Assembly: GCA_947492995.1 (NCBI GenBank) | Contig: CANLOU010000001.1 | Coordinates: 1,125,001-1,189,000, forward strand | DNA: 64,000 nucleotides | Source of the DNA: an uncultured Litoreibacter sp. | Lineage (GTDB): Bacteria > Pseudomonadota > Alphaproteobacteria > Rhodobacterales > Rhodobacteraceae | Direction of reading: 5' to 3' | Shown: positions 35,817 through 45,014 of the stretch, one piece after another | Numbering within the stretch: the first letter of the stretch is position 1 | Layout: every line of letters starts with the position of its first letter | Notes under the pieces: model-generated | Databases searched by the model: none | Seen by the model: only the letters and a program-made list of their open reading frames with translations | Told to the model about the DNA's origin: nothing | Program-made: the position numbers and the translations under genes

Positions 35817-36854
35817 ATGTCCGCAGCAGACACATCAGACGGCGTCGCAAAATTCGAGGATCCGCAACGCGGCCTGCTCGGCACCATCCAGCACTGGCTC
35901 CACGTCAATCCCGCGCTGGTGCCGCTGATCGTTCTGGTCGCCTCCATCATGGTGTTTGGGCTGCTTTTGGGCTCGAAATTCTTCTCCCCCTTCGCGCTGA
36001 CGCTGATCTTGCAACAGGTGCAGATCGTGGGCATCGTGGCCGCCGCGCAGTCGCTCGTCATCCTCACCGCTGGCATCGACCTTAGCGTCGGGGCCATCGC
36101 CGTGATTTCGTCGGTGGTCATGGGGCAATTCACCTTCCGCTACGGCCTGCCCGTCGAGGTCGCCATCGTCTGCGGCCTGATCTTCGGCACCGCCATCGGC
36201 TACGTAAACGGCTGGCTCGTCGCCGTCATGAAGCTGCCGCCCTTCATCGTGACGCTGGGCATGTGGCAAATCGTGCTGGCCGCGAATTTCCTCTATTCCG
36301 CCAACGAAACCATCCGAAGTCAGGACATCGCGGAAAACGCCGCTGCCCTGCAGTTCCTTGGCGCGAAATTCAACATCGGCGGCGCCATCTTCACCGTCGG
36401 CGTGCTGTTCATGGTGCTCCTCGTCATCATTCTCGCCTATATCCTGCGCCACACCGCATGGGGCCGCCATGTCTATGCCGTCGGCGACGATCCCGAAGCC
36501 GCCGAGCTGTCCGGCGTCAATGTCAAACGTACCATCATCTCCGTCTACGCCGTCGCGGGTCTGATCTGCGGCATCGCGGGCTGGGCGCTTATCGGCCGCA
36601 TCGGGTCGGTCTCGCCGACCTCTGGCCAGCTTCTCAATATCGAAAGCATCACCGCCGTGGTGATCGGTGGCATCTCGCTGTTTGGCGGTCGCGGCTCGAT
36701 CCTCGGCACGTTCTTCGGCGCGCTTATCGTCGGCGTCTTCACCCTCGGCCTGCGCCTGATGGGCGCGGACGCACAATGGACCTACCTCCTTATCGGGGTG
36801 CTCATCATCGCCGCTGTTGCGGTGGATCAATGGATTAGAAAGGTGGCCGCATAA
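35817..36854 (+). CDS. frcC: Fructose-type ABC transporter permease FrcC
   Basis: A 345-residue RbsC-type permease with about ten membrane segments. Family landmarks are ILTAGIDLSVGAI (about 85-97), YGLPVEVAIVCG, the ATPase-contact region AVGDDPEAAELSGVNV and IGRIGSVSPTSGQ with GGISLFGGRGSI near the end. It has an N-terminal cytoplasmic extension of about 40 residues. Together with FrcB and FrcA it imports sugars. Its stop overlaps frcA by one base. Confidence 0.92.
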   Translation: MSAADTSDGVAKFEDPQRGLLGTIQHWLHVNPALVPLIVLVASIMVFGLLLGSKFFSPFALTLILQQVQIVGIVAAAQSLVILTAGIDLSVGAIAVISSVVMGQFTFRYGLPVEVAIVCGLIFGTAIGYVNGWLVAVMKLPPFIVTLGMWQIVLAANFLYSANETIRSQDIAENAAALQFLGAKFNIGGAIFTVGVLFMVLLVIILAYILRHTAWGRHVYAVGDDPEAAELSGVNVKRTIISVYAVAGLICGIAGWALIGRIGSVSPTSGQLLNIESITAVVIGGISLFGGRGSILGTFFGALIVGVFTLGLRLMGADAQWTYLLIGVLIIAAVAVDQWIRKVAA

Positions 36855-37630
36855 TGGAACCCATTCTCAAAGCCCGCAATCTGGTGAAACGCTACGGCAA
36901 AGTTACGGCGCTGGACCACTGCGATTTCGACCTCTATCCCGGCGAAATTCTCGCCGTCATTGGCGACAACGGGGCTGGCAAATCCTCCCTCATCAAAGCC
37001 GTTTCCGGCGCGGTCATTCCGGATGAAGGGGAGGTCTTCCTTGAAGGCAAACCCATCAGCTTCAAATCCCCCATTCAGGCGCGCGAGGCCGGGATCGAAA
37101 CTGTCTACCAAACGCTGGCCATGTCGCCCGCGCTGTCGATTGCCGACAACATGTTCATGGGCCGCGAAATCCGCAAGCCTGGGATCATGGGCAAATGGTT
37201 CCGCCAGCTTGACCGTGCCAAAATGGAACAGCTGGCCCGCGATAAAATGACCGAGCTTGGGCTGATGACGATCCAGAACATCAACCAGGCGGTCGAGACG
37301 CTGTCAGGCGGCCAACGCCAAGGCGTCGCCGTCGCCCGCGCGGCGGCCTTCGGGTCCAAGGTCATCATCCTTGATGAACCGACCGCAGCCCTTGGCGTCA
37401 AAGAATCGCGCAAGGTTCTGGAACTGATCCAGGACGTCAAATCGCGCGGCATCCCGATCATCCTTATCAGCCACAACATGCCCCATGTGTTCGAGGTTGC
37501 CGACCGCATTCATATCCACCGCCTTGGCAAACGGCTTTGCGTCATCAACCCCAAGGACTACACCATGTCCGACGCCGTGGCCTTCATGACCGGCGCAAAA
37601 GAAGCCCCGGCCGAGGCCGTGCCCGCGTGA
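36854..37630 (+). CDS. frcA: Fructose-type ABC transporter ATP-binding protein FrcA
   Basis: A 258-residue single-domain ABC ATPase. Walker A is GDNGAGKSS, the Q-loop is QTLAMSP, the signature is LSGGQRQ and Walker B is VIILDEPTAALG. Most ribose-type systems use a duplicated ATPase; the single-domain form is the known FrcA type. The stop overlaps the start of the kinase gene (GTGA), so all three structural genes and the kinase are coupled. Confidence 0.92.
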   Translation: MEPILKARNLVKRYGKVTALDHCDFDLYPGEILAVIGDNGAGKSSLIKAVSGAVIPDEGEVFLEGKPISFKSPIQAREAGIETVYQTLAMSPALSIADNMFMGREIRKPGIMGKWFRQLDRAKMEQLARDKMTELGLMTIQNINQAVETLSGGQRQGVAVARAAAFGSKVIILDEPTAALGVKESRKVLELIQDVKSRGIPIILISHNMPHVFEVADRIHIHRLGKRLCVINPKDYTMSDAVAFMTGAKEAPAEAVPA

Positions 37631-38247
37631 AAGACCTCCTCGACCGAATTGCGCAGGTGCCCCGCAAAAGGCATCGCCGCGTGATTGCAATTGCCGGACC
37701 GCCCGCCAGCGGAAAGACAACACTTGCCCGGGATTTGGCCGCACAAATCCCCAAGGCAGCCGTCTTGCCCATGGACGGGTTCCACCTTGATAATGACGTG
37801 TTAGACGCGCGCGGGTTAAGGGCACGTAAAGGCGCGCCGGAAACTTTCGATGCGGTGGGGTTCGTGGCGCTGGTGCGCAGCCTTCAAACCCCCGGCGTCA
37901 TCAAAATCCCGACCTTTGATCGCAGCAAAGATGCGACCGTCCCAAACGGCGCGGAACTCGCCGCCGATTGCGACACGGTTTTGGTCGAAGGCAATTACCT
38001 ACTACTAGGTAGAAAACCGTGGGACCAGCTTCGCGAGGAGTGGGATTTTTCCGTCTCCCTGGACGTCCCGATGCCGGTTTTGCGGGAAAGATTGGTGAAC
38101 AGGTGGTTAAATCACGGTCTCACCCATGAAGATGCGGTTAAACGGGCCGAAGGCAACGACATTCCCAACGCAGAAAATATTGTACAAAATGGGTTTGAGG
38201 CCGATTTTTCTTACCCCAATTTGTACAAAACTCCGTACAAAACCTAA
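37627..38247 (+). CDS. frcK: P-loop sugar/nucleoside kinase FrcK-like
   Basis: A 206-residue P-loop kinase. Walker A is GPPASGKTT (about residues 25-33), followed by LPMDGFHLDN, and a basic RWLNHG lid. Such uridine-kinase-like proteins are encoded in frc loci as FrcK. It probably phosphorylates the sugar imported by FrcBCA; whether it acts on sugar or nucleoside is unproven. It starts with GTG overlapping the frcA stop. The last about 20 codons carry three ACAAA-rich repeats and end at a convergent DUF4387 gene, overlapping by four bases. Confidence 0.82.
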   Translation: MKDLLDRIAQVPRKRHRRVIAIAGPPASGKTTLARDLAAQIPKAAVLPMDGFHLDNDVLDARGLRARKGAPETFDAVGFVALVRSLQTPGVIKIPTFDRSKDATVPNGAELAADCDTVLVEGNYLLLGRKPWDQLREEWDFSVSLDVPMPVLRERLVNRWLNHGLTHEDAVKRAEGNDIPNAENIVQNGFEADFSYPNLYKTPYKT

Positions 38248-38549
38248 ATTTCGACCTCCGCCAGCAGCGCCGCCCAGGACGCGCCATGCATGTCCCGGTC
38301 GTAAATTGAGCCCTGTATTGTGGGTCTGGGCAGGCTGAATTTCACCACGTTCAAATCCGCAATATCGAAGCGTTTCAGGGTCTGTTCCGGCGTATCAAAG
38401 CAGCGTGCAACTTGTGCTGATGTCAGTTTTTCTACAATGATTTCATAGGCTTCCGGTGTTCCGCAGAAGATGTCAATCGTCAACCAGAACGGTCCGGCAT
38501 TCTTGCTGCGCACCTTATGGGCCACGTCCTTCAACCTAGGCAAACTCAT
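38244..38549 (-). CDS. DUF4387 protein
   Basis: A protein of about 101 residues beginning MSLPRLKDVAHKVRSKNAGPFWLTIDIFC. It matches the small DUF4387 family, normally found next to a DUF1446 protein. Its start overlaps the DUF1446 stop by 14 bases. No catalytic motif is recognised; it may be the small subunit of a two-part enzyme. The reaction is unknown. Confidence 0.75.
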   Translation of the reverse strand: MSLPRLKDVAHKVRSKNAGPFWLTIDIFCGTPEAYEIIVEKLTSAQVARCFDTPEQTLKRFDIADLNVVKFSLPRPTIQGSIYDRDMHGASWAALLAEVEI

Positions 38550-39891
38550 GCACCTCCAGCGTGAACGCATCCATCGGATCATCAAGCGTAAGTGTATGAT
38601 TTAAAACAAATTCATACGTCGCCCCACGCGGCATTTCCGCGGGCGAGAACAGAAAAGCGAAGGTCGGAACCTCTTCTTCCACCGTCAACGGATGATGTAA
38701 AAGGTATGGATTCAACAGCTTAGCGATCTCATTGGACAATGCCTCGGTCTTTGCGGTCACGATCCCTGTCGCTCCAATCTCGGTCGGCAAGATGTGGTTG
38801 GTCTCCAACTCGCCAAAGCTCGCATTTTGCCCTATCAGTCTGATTTGTAAGGAAAAATCGTCTTCTGAAAGACCCAAGCGATCCCGCGCCTTGGCCGAAC
38901 ATTTGGCGATAATATCATCCGCCCAGACCTGCGCATGTGCCACGTAATGCTGGTCGCGCAAAAGCGCCATCACAACGGTCTGATACCCCGCCACCCGCGC
39001 CCCTTCCAGCTTGACCGTGTAGCGGTCTGACGGCACCCATTTCGATCCGGTGACGCGGACGGAAATGTCGTCTAACGCCTTGTATTTGCTGGATGTTACA
39101 TCCAAATATCCGCCCGGCTCATACAGGATAAACGGGTCGGAATTCTCGTATAACATATGCGCTGAAACGGTGTGTGGCGTCGCCTTCGCGTCGTCGGCCA
39201 TCGGTGTGATGGTGAACCCTTCGGCGTCGAAATCAATCAAGATCACCCCCGACTGAGGGTTCGTCGCGCACAGCGCCCCGCATTCCCCAATCTTGGCTCC
39301 ATGCCACGCCCCACCAGTGTTAAGTCCTTGATTTAATGGCAAAGCTGCGATGATAGCCGTGTCCGTTGTGCGTCCCGCAATGACAATATCTGCGCCGGTC
39401 TCCAGCGCCTTTGTGATCTGCTCTGCGCCCGCAAGGGCCACGATATTGGTGCAGCTCGTGATGGTATCCACGTCGATCTCGGGCGCATTTGGCAAGGGCG
39501 TGACCTTGTTGGAGCGAAAGGATTTCGCAATGAAGTCAGCATCTTGCGAGCTGCGCAGCACCGCGATTTTTACGGGCCTGCCTTGCTCCGCCGCGATCTC
39601 GCGGGTGATGTCCAACATCCAATCCACTGCGGAATCCGTGCCACATGTCCCGGCCGTGCCAATCACCAATGGGCACCCGGCCTCCGCCCGCGCCTCCATC
39701 AATCCCGCCCATTCAATCTTGGTCGAAGACCGCGCATATTTCGACACGCCCCGCCCAAGATACGAGGGCCCACTATCCGTGGACCCCCCATCAATGGCGA
39801 TGATGTCAGGCTTGGCTAAGATACCACGCTGCAACGCTTTTTTGTCGTAGTTCAGGCCAAGCGCACCGGAGGGCACAAGAACTTTTACCAT
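38536..39891 (-). CDS. DUF1446 (acyclic terpene utilisation AtuA-like) protein
   Basis: A 451-residue cytoplasmic protein with the DUF1446 start VKVLVPSGALGLNYDKKAL and conserved AIDGGSTDSGPSYLGRG. Other features are IGTAGTCGTDSAVDW, GRTTDTAIIAAL and the C-terminal SPAEMPRGATYEFVLNH. AtuA itself acts in acyclic terpene breakdown, but here the partners are a tripartite carboxylate transporter and DUF4387, so terpenes are unlikely. It probably converts the imported carboxylate or its CoA derivative, though that is inference. The start ATG overlaps the tctA stop (ATGA); the stop overlaps DUF4387. Confidence 0.82.
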   Translation of the reverse strand: MVKVLVPSGALGLNYDKKALQRGILAKPDIIAIDGGSTDSGPSYLGRGVSKYARSSTKIEWAGLMEARAEAGCPLVIGTAGTCGTDSAVDWMLDITREIAAEQGRPVKIAVLRSSQDADFIAKSFRSNKVTPLPNAPEIDVDTITSCTNIVALAGAEQITKALETGADIVIAGRTTDTAIIAALPLNQGLNTGGAWHGAKIGECGALCATNPQSGVILIDFDAEGFTITPMADDAKATPHTVSAHMLYENSDPFILYEPGGYLDVTSSKYKALDDISVRVTGSKWVPSDRYTVKLEGARVAGYQTVVMALLRDQHYVAHAQVWADDIIAKCSAKARDRLGLSEDDFSLQIRLIGQNASFGELETNHILPTEIGATGIVTAKTEALSNEIAKLLNPYLLHHPLTVEEEVPTFAFLFSPAEMPRGATYEFVLNHTLTLDDPMDAFTLEVHEFA

Positions 39892-41396
39892 CAATCCACA
39901 TGCCCTTCGGGCTTCTTCAAAATGCCCCGCAGGAACATCGGTGCCACGAAGCCCAGGATCGCAGCAACCCAGAACCCGATCGCGATCCAGCTGGAAAACA
40001 GATAGGTCGGGTCGCCGTCAGACAGGGTCATGGCGCGCCGCAACGCGTCCTCCATATTGCCACCCAGCAAGATGCCAAGGATCACCGGAACGGTCGGCAC
40101 GTCAAGTTTCCTGAGGAAATAGCCCAAAACGCCGAAGCCCACCAACATCAGCAGGTCGAAATAGCTGCCCGTCAGCGCAAAAATACCAGTGGTCGAAATC
40201 ATCGTAACGCCCGGCAAAAGGATCCACGCAGGAACCGACAGGATCTTCACGAAGATCTTCACCATCGGCACGTTCATCACCAACAAAACAACGTTCGCGA
40301 TAAGCAGCGAGGCGATCAAACCCCAGACCACATCCGGGTTGTCACGGAACAAAGTTGGCCCTGGCGTGATGTTCAACGTCATCAGCAAAGCCAGCAAAAC
40401 GGCTGTGGTGCCTGACCCCGGAACACCCAGTGTCAGCATGGGCACCAACGCCCCTCCGGCGGCGGAGTTGTTGCCAGCCTCGGGCGCTGCGATGCCCTTG
40501 GGAACACCCGTGCCGAAGCCTCCCTTTTCACCAGCGATGGACTTCTCGGTCATGTAGGCAAGGAACGACCCAAGCGACGCACCGGCACCGGGCAACACCC
40601 CTGCCACAAAGCCCACGCCAGAGGCGCGCAGCATGGTTGGCATCGTTTGTTTTATATATTTCCAAGGGATCGAAACCTTGTCCAATACCACCCCGATGGA
40701 GGACCCTTTGCCATGGCTTTCGATGAAAAAGAACAGCTCGGCGATGGCGAACAAACCAACGATGGCGACAAGGAAATCGACGCCGTCATAGAGGTGCAAA
40801 TTGCCTCCCGTCAGGCGCGGCAAGCCGGAGGAGGAGTCGACCCCGATCATCGCAATGCCAAGCCCGATGCAAGCCGCGATAGCGGACTTGGCTTGGTTGT
40901 TGGAGGCCATGCCGCCAAGGGTGCAGAAGGCCAGAAGGTACAGCGCGAAATACTCGGCCGGACCGAACAGGAAGGCCACTCGCGCCAGCACCGGGGCCAA
41001 CAAGATCAGCCCGATCGTGGCCAGCAACGCCCCCACGAAAGAGGCCACGCCAGAGAGCACCAGCGCATTGCCGGCCTCGCCTCGTTTCGCCATTGGGTAG
41101 CCGTCGAGGGTGGTCATCAGCGCGGGCTCGTCGCCCGGGATGTTCAGCAGGATCGAACTGATCCGCCCGCCATACATCGCGCCATAATAGACAGAGGTCA
41201 TCAGCACCAGCGCGGCCGTGGCATCAAGGCCCAGCGCGAAGGAGATGGGGATCAGGATGGCGACGCCGTTCGACGGACCTAAGCCCGGCAGCGCGCCGAT
41301 GATGGTGCCGATGAAGCAGCCAACCACCGCCAGCAGCAACGTGTAGGGCGACAGCGCAACCGAGAAGCCGAGCGCCAGGTTTGCAAGGGTTTCCAT
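39891..41396 (-). CDS. tctA: Tripartite tricarboxylate transporter large permease TctA
   Basis: A 501-residue permease with about eleven to twelve membrane segments, as usual for TctA. The N-terminal GALPGLGPSNGVAILIP and the second related motif VLPGAGASLGSFLAYMTEK are present. YYGAMYGGRISSILLNIPGDEPAL also matches. It works with TctB and the periplasmic TctC, using an ion gradient to import carboxylates. TctB ends three bases upstream of its start. Confidence 0.92.
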   Translation of the reverse strand: METLANLALGFSVALSPYTLLLAVVGCFIGTIIGALPGLGPSNGVAILIPISFALGLDATAALVLMTSVYYGAMYGGRISSILLNIPGDEPALMTTLDGYPMAKRGEAGNALVLSGVASFVGALLATIGLILLAPVLARVAFLFGPAEYFALYLLAFCTLGGMASNNQAKSAIAACIGLGIAMIGVDSSSGLPRLTGGNLHLYDGVDFLVAIVGLFAIAELFFFIESHGKGSSIGVVLDKVSIPWKYIKQTMPTMLRASGVGFVAGVLPGAGASLGSFLAYMTEKSIAGEKGGFGTGVPKGIAAPEAGNNSAAGGALVPMLTLGVPGSGTTAVLLALLMTLNITPGPTLFRDNPDVVWGLIASLLIANVVLLVMNVPMVKIFVKILSVPAWILLPGVTMISTTGIFALTGSYFDLLMLVGFGVLGYFLRKLDVPTVPVILGILLGGNMEDALRRAMTLSDGDPTYLFSSWIAIGFWVAAILGFVAPMFLRGILKKPEGHVD

Positions 41397-41399
41397 GGT

Positions 41400-41888
41400 C
41401 TAATGCCCTACGAATGGAATGAGAATTGAGATCGCGTCCCACAGCTTCGCGGGCGTCGGGATGCGGTAGGCCACGACGTTGCCCAGCATCAGGACGAACT
41501 TGAAAACTACGAACAGCCCGAGGGACAGGCCTAAGCCTGCCAGCACTGCCTGTCGTGCGTTTGGCGAGATTTGGTAGCTCAGGATCATGGCCGCGATTGC
41601 CGTCGGCAAGATGAACCCCAGCGGCGAAATCAGCACCGAATAGAACGCCAGCACCACCACGGCGACGGCCAAGTTCCCCCATGTGCGGGCCATGGGCCAA
41701 TCGGGGTCGGGGTCCGGTTTGAAAATCAAAACCAGCGAGGACAAAGCCGCAACAGCCCCGATTATCAACGGGAACAGCTTGGGCAGGTATTCGCCCGAGA
41801 AAAAGTTCGTCTGGATTTGCGTGGCGGCCGCGATATACGCGACCGCCGTTATAAGCGTGACCAGACCGAAAATCCGGTCAGATGCCAT
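41400..41888 (-). CDS. tctB: Tripartite tricarboxylate transporter small permease TctB
   Basis: A 162-residue protein with four membrane helices, typical of TctB. Start MASDRIFGLVTLITAVAYIAAATQI is at 41888, overlapping the TctC stop by one base (TAATG). The frame continues upstream, but only inside tctC. Confidence 0.88.
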   Translation of the reverse strand: MASDRIFGLVTLITAVAYIAAATQIQTNFFSGEYLPKLFPLIIGAVAALSSLVLIFKPDPDPDWPMARTWGNLAVAVVVLAFYSVLISPLGFILPTAIAAMILSYQISPNARQAVLAGLGLSLGLFVVFKFVLMLGNVVAYRIPTPAKLWDAISILIPFVGH

Positions 41889-42868
41889 TACTGGGTGACT
41901 CCCAGCTCTTTGGACATTGTTGCAATGTCTGCAACCAGCCCATCGACATAGGATTGGAAGTCGCCACCAACTTTGGTGAACGGCGCCAAGCCGTTGTCTT
42001 TCATGGCCTGCGCCCACTCGTCGCTGTCCGCGACTTGCTGCAGCTTGCCGGCCCACTCGTCGAACTTCTCGTCAGAGATGCCCTTGGGGACGTAAAGCCC
42101 GCGCCAGTTCACCGCGACCACGTCGAAGCCTTGCTCCTTGGCGGTTGGGATGTCGTCAAAGCCCGGAACGCGCTCTTCGGTCAGAACCGCGATGACGCGG
42201 ATGTCGCCGTTGGCCAAGAAGGACACAACCTCGGACATGTCGCCGGTCATGGCTTGCGTGAAGCCACCCACGGTTTGCGTGATTGCGTCTGCGCCGCCAT
42301 CAACACCGATGTATTTCACCTTCGTGATGTCGGTGAAGCCGGCCTTTTGCAGAACCATCAGCGGCTTCATGTGGTCGAAGCCACCCACCGCGGACCCGCC
42401 AGCGAAAGCAACCGAACCTGCGTCCGCTTTAATCATGTCGACCAATTGGCCAAGGTCTTTGATGTCGCTGTCAGCAGCCACAGCAATGATGCCCGGATCG
42501 GCACCGATGGCACCGACAAAGCGCACTTGGTCGGCGGTCATGCCTGCATAGGCGTTTTGCGCCAGACGTGTGGTTGTGGCCGACGACGCCGCAACGATCA
42601 GGTCAGCGTCATCGCCGCGTTCGTTGACGACCGTGCCGTAGGCCAAGCCGCCACCGGCGCCGGGCATGTTGGTGACCTGCACGGGCTTGTCGACCGCGCC
42701 GATGTCGAACATGATTTTGCCGATTTGACGGCAGGTGAAGTCCCAGCCGCCGCCGGGGTTTGCTGGTGCGATACACTCAGCGGCCGAGGCCGCGCCGGTT
42801 GTGACACCTGTGGCCGAAACAGCCACTACGGCACTCGTCATGAGCGCCTTCAAAAGCGTTTTTGTCAT
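41888..42868 (-). CDS. tctC: Tripartite tricarboxylate transporter substrate-binding protein TctC
   Basis: A 326-residue binding protein with a signal peptide (to about GAASA/AECI). TctC/Bug-family patterns are present: APANPGGGWDFTCRQIG, NMPGAGGGLAYG, ADPGIIAVAADS, ALTEERVP-type VPGFDDIPTAKEQGFD and NWRGLYVPKG. It binds a carboxylate whose identity is not evident. ATG 42868 follows TGGGAGGAACC. It is divergent from the two-component system, which probably controls it. Confidence 0.9.
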   Translation of the reverse strand: MTKTLLKALMTSAVVAVSATGVTTGAASAAECIAPANPGGGWDFTCRQIGKIMFDIGAVDKPVQVTNMPGAGGGLAYGTVVNERGDDADLIVAASSATTTRLAQNAYAGMTADQVRFVGAIGADPGIIAVAADSDIKDLGQLVDMIKADAGSVAFAGGSAVGGFDHMKPLMVLQKAGFTDITKVKYIGVDGGADAITQTVGGFTQAMTGDMSEVVSFLANGDIRVIAVLTEERVPGFDDIPTAKEQGFDVVAVNWRGLYVPKGISDEKFDEWAGKLQQVADSDEWAQAMKDNGLAPFTKVGGDFQSYVDGLVADIATMSKELGVTQ

Positions 42869-42969
42869 TGGTTCCTCCCATTTGACAGACGCGGTTTTAT
42901 CCGCGCATGTGACGAACAAAGGCTAACAACCTGACACCAACCTGTCACGCGTGGGGGACTTTGGGCGCG

Positions 42970-43638
42970 ATGCGATATCTGCTGGTCGAGGACAATCAAA
43001 AGCTGGCCAAGGCTTTGTGCGACCGCTTTGCGCTGGAAGGCCACGTGGTCGACCATGTCGAGACCTTGGCGGACGCCGATGTCAGTGTGCGGACCGTGGC
43101 TTACGACATGATTTTGTTGGATATTATGTTGCCCGACGGGGATGGCCGAGAGTTCCTGCGCGGGCATCGCGGCAAGGATGATCCGACCCCTGTGATCGTG
43201 TTGACGGCCCGGTCCGAAGTGTCTGACCGGGTCGGGTTATTGGACCTTGGGGCGGATGATTACATCACCAAACCCTTCGACTTCTCCGAGCTTCAGGCGC
43301 GGGTCAGGGCCGTTATGCGGCGTTTGGGAGGGACCGCGAACAACGCCAAGACCTATGGCGACGTGGTATTTGATTCGACCACCGGCGAGGTCGTGGTGGC
43401 TGGCGTGACCGAACAATTGCGCAACCGCGAGATGCGATTGCTAGAAGTGTTCTTTGGCGCCCCGGGTCAGATATTTTCGAAAACGTATCTGATGGACCGC
43501 CTGTTTTCATTCAGTGACGACGTCTCGGAAAACGCGATTGAGGTTTATGTCGGGCGGTTGCGGCGCAAGTTGGAACCCTCGCAGGCCAGCATCGAGACGG
43601 TGCGTGGCTTGGGCTACCGGATGGTGCTGTCGTCGTGA
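42970..43638 (+). CDS. tctD: Two-component response regulator, TctD-like
   Basis: A 222-residue OmpR-family regulator. The receiver domain has phosphoacceptor D51 (LLDIMLPDGDG), ED near residue 7-8 and K103 (TKPF). It ends in a winged-helix DNA-binding domain (VYVGRLRRKLEPSQA). It is divergent from tctC and coupled to the kinase, so it likely activates tctCBA-DUF1446-DUF4387. A TTG at 42961 is an alternative start. Confidence 0.88.
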   Translation: MRYLLVEDNQKLAKALCDRFALEGHVVDHVETLADADVSVRTVAYDMILLDIMLPDGDGREFLRGHRGKDDPTPVIVLTARSEVSDRVGLLDLGADDYITKPFDFSELQARVRAVMRRLGGTANNAKTYGDVVFDSTTGEVVVAGVTEQLRNREMRLLEVFFGAPGQIFSKTYLMDRLFSFSDDVSENAIEVYVGRLRRKLEPSQASIETVRGLGYRMVLSS

Positions 43639-45014
43639 AGCTGCGCAACCCCACGGGGTCGATCCGGCGGCGGCTGGTGGCGCAATTGGCGCTGATCGCG
43701 GCGCTGCTGTCGGTGGCGTTCTTCTTCACCGTGCGCGTGGTGGCGGAGCAGGCGGCGACGGACACGCAGGACAACATATTGGCAGCCTCTGCCACATCCA
43801 TTGCGGACGCAGTCTATTCCGAAAGCGGTGTGGTGCGGTTGGAATTACCTTATTCCGCTATCTCCATGCTCAGCACAATCAGCGAGGACCGGGTGTTCTA
43901 CCGCGTGCTGGTCGATGGACAGACGGTGACGGGGTATGACGACCTGCCGCTGCCTGTAGCGCGGCAACCGGGACGGGCAGTTTTTGAGACCTACCCGTAT
44001 CGCGGCGACGATCTGCGGTCGGTTCTGGTGTCGCGGGCGCTGAGCGTCGGCAACCAAGCGCGGCAGGTCGAAGTGATCGTGGGGCAGACACGCTTGGGGC
44101 TCGCCGCGATTTCATCGAAGATTACGGCAACTGCCGTGGCGATTGGTGTGGTGTTCTTCATTGTGGCGACGGCGCTCAGCTTTCTGGCCGCGCAAAACGC
44201 GATGCAGCCCTTGGACCGATTGGCCGCATCCGTGGCGCGGCGTGGGCCAAATGATTTGCGGCCCGTGACAGCCGCAACGCCCGCGGAATTGGTGCCGTTG
44301 GTGGGCGGGTTGAACAGTTTCATGGCCCGGCTGCGGTCTGCGCTGACGCGGTCGGAGGATTTGATTGCGGAGGCGGCGCATCGGGTCCGAACGCCCTTGG
44401 CGACTGTTCGGACGCAAGCCGAGGTTATTCACCGGCAGATGGAGCGGCCCCAAAACAAAAAGGCACTACGGGAGATGATCCGCGCGGTGGACGAAAGCTC
44501 GCGTTCGGCCGGACAGCTGCTGGACCACGCGATGGTGACGTTCAGGTCAGATCAGTTAGAGACCGAAGACATTAATGCGGCCGACTTGCTGCGCGATGTT
44601 GTTGACCGGCTGGGGCCGACGGCGGAACTGAAGGACATCAGCGTTCACCTGACCCTACCAAGTGGTAGATGCGTGGTGCGCGGCGACATGATCCTGCTGC
44701 AAAACGCGGTGCGCAATGTGTTGGATAATGCGATCAAATACTCTCCGGCGGATACCGATATTGTGGTGCAGCTGACGAATGACGGTGCGTGCCGCATGGC
44801 CTTTATGGATCAGGGCAGGGGGTTTGGTGAGGCGGATTTGGCCAGCCTGACCCAGCGCTTTTCGCGCGGGGCGAATGTGGATGACGTTGTGGGCTCGGGC
44901 CTTGGGTTGACCATTGCCGACGACGTGGCGCGCGCGCATGGCGGCGCATTGGAGATCACCTCGAACACGGAAGGAGCGGGCGCATGCGTCACTTTGGTTT
45001 TGCCCTTGGCTTGA
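43635..45014 (+). CDS. tctE: Sensor histidine kinase, TctE-like
   Basis: A 459-residue kinase with two membrane helices (about 15-35 and 170-190) flanking a periplasmic sensor domain, then a HAMP-like linker. The H-box is EAAHRVRTPLATVRTQ, the N-box is NAVRNVLDNAIKYSP, followed by DQGRGF and GSGLGLTIADD. GTG start overlaps the tctD stop. The downstream SBP gene overlaps its end by 31 bases, which suggests a binding protein that feeds the sensor. Confidence 0.9.
   Translation: MKLRNPTGSIRRRLVAQLALIAALLSVAFFFTVRVVAEQAATDTQDNILAASATSIADAVYSESGVVRLELPYSAISMLSTISEDRVFYRVLVDGQTVTGYDDLPLPVARQPGRAVFETYPYRGDDLRSVLVSRALSVGNQARQVEVIVGQTRLGLAAISSKITATAVAIGVVFFIVATALSFLAAQNAMQPLDRLAASVARRGPNDLRPVTAATPAELVPLVGGLNSFMARLRSALTRSEDLIAEAAHRVRTPLATVRTQAEVIHRQMERPQNKKALREMIRAVDESSRSAGQLLDHAMVTFRSDQLETEDINAADLLRDVVDRLGPTAELKDISVHLTLPSGRCVVRGDMILLQNAVRNVLDNAIKYSPADTDIVVQLTNDGACRMAFMDQGRGFGEADLASLTQRFSRGANVDDVVGSGLGLTIADDVARAHGGALEITSNTEGAGACVTLVLPLA

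Noticed and set aside
37537-37626. Upstream start of frcK at 37537
   Set aside because: The extension lies inside frcA and is a frame shadow; the GTG at 37627 overlaps the frcA stop and starts a normal P-loop kinase.
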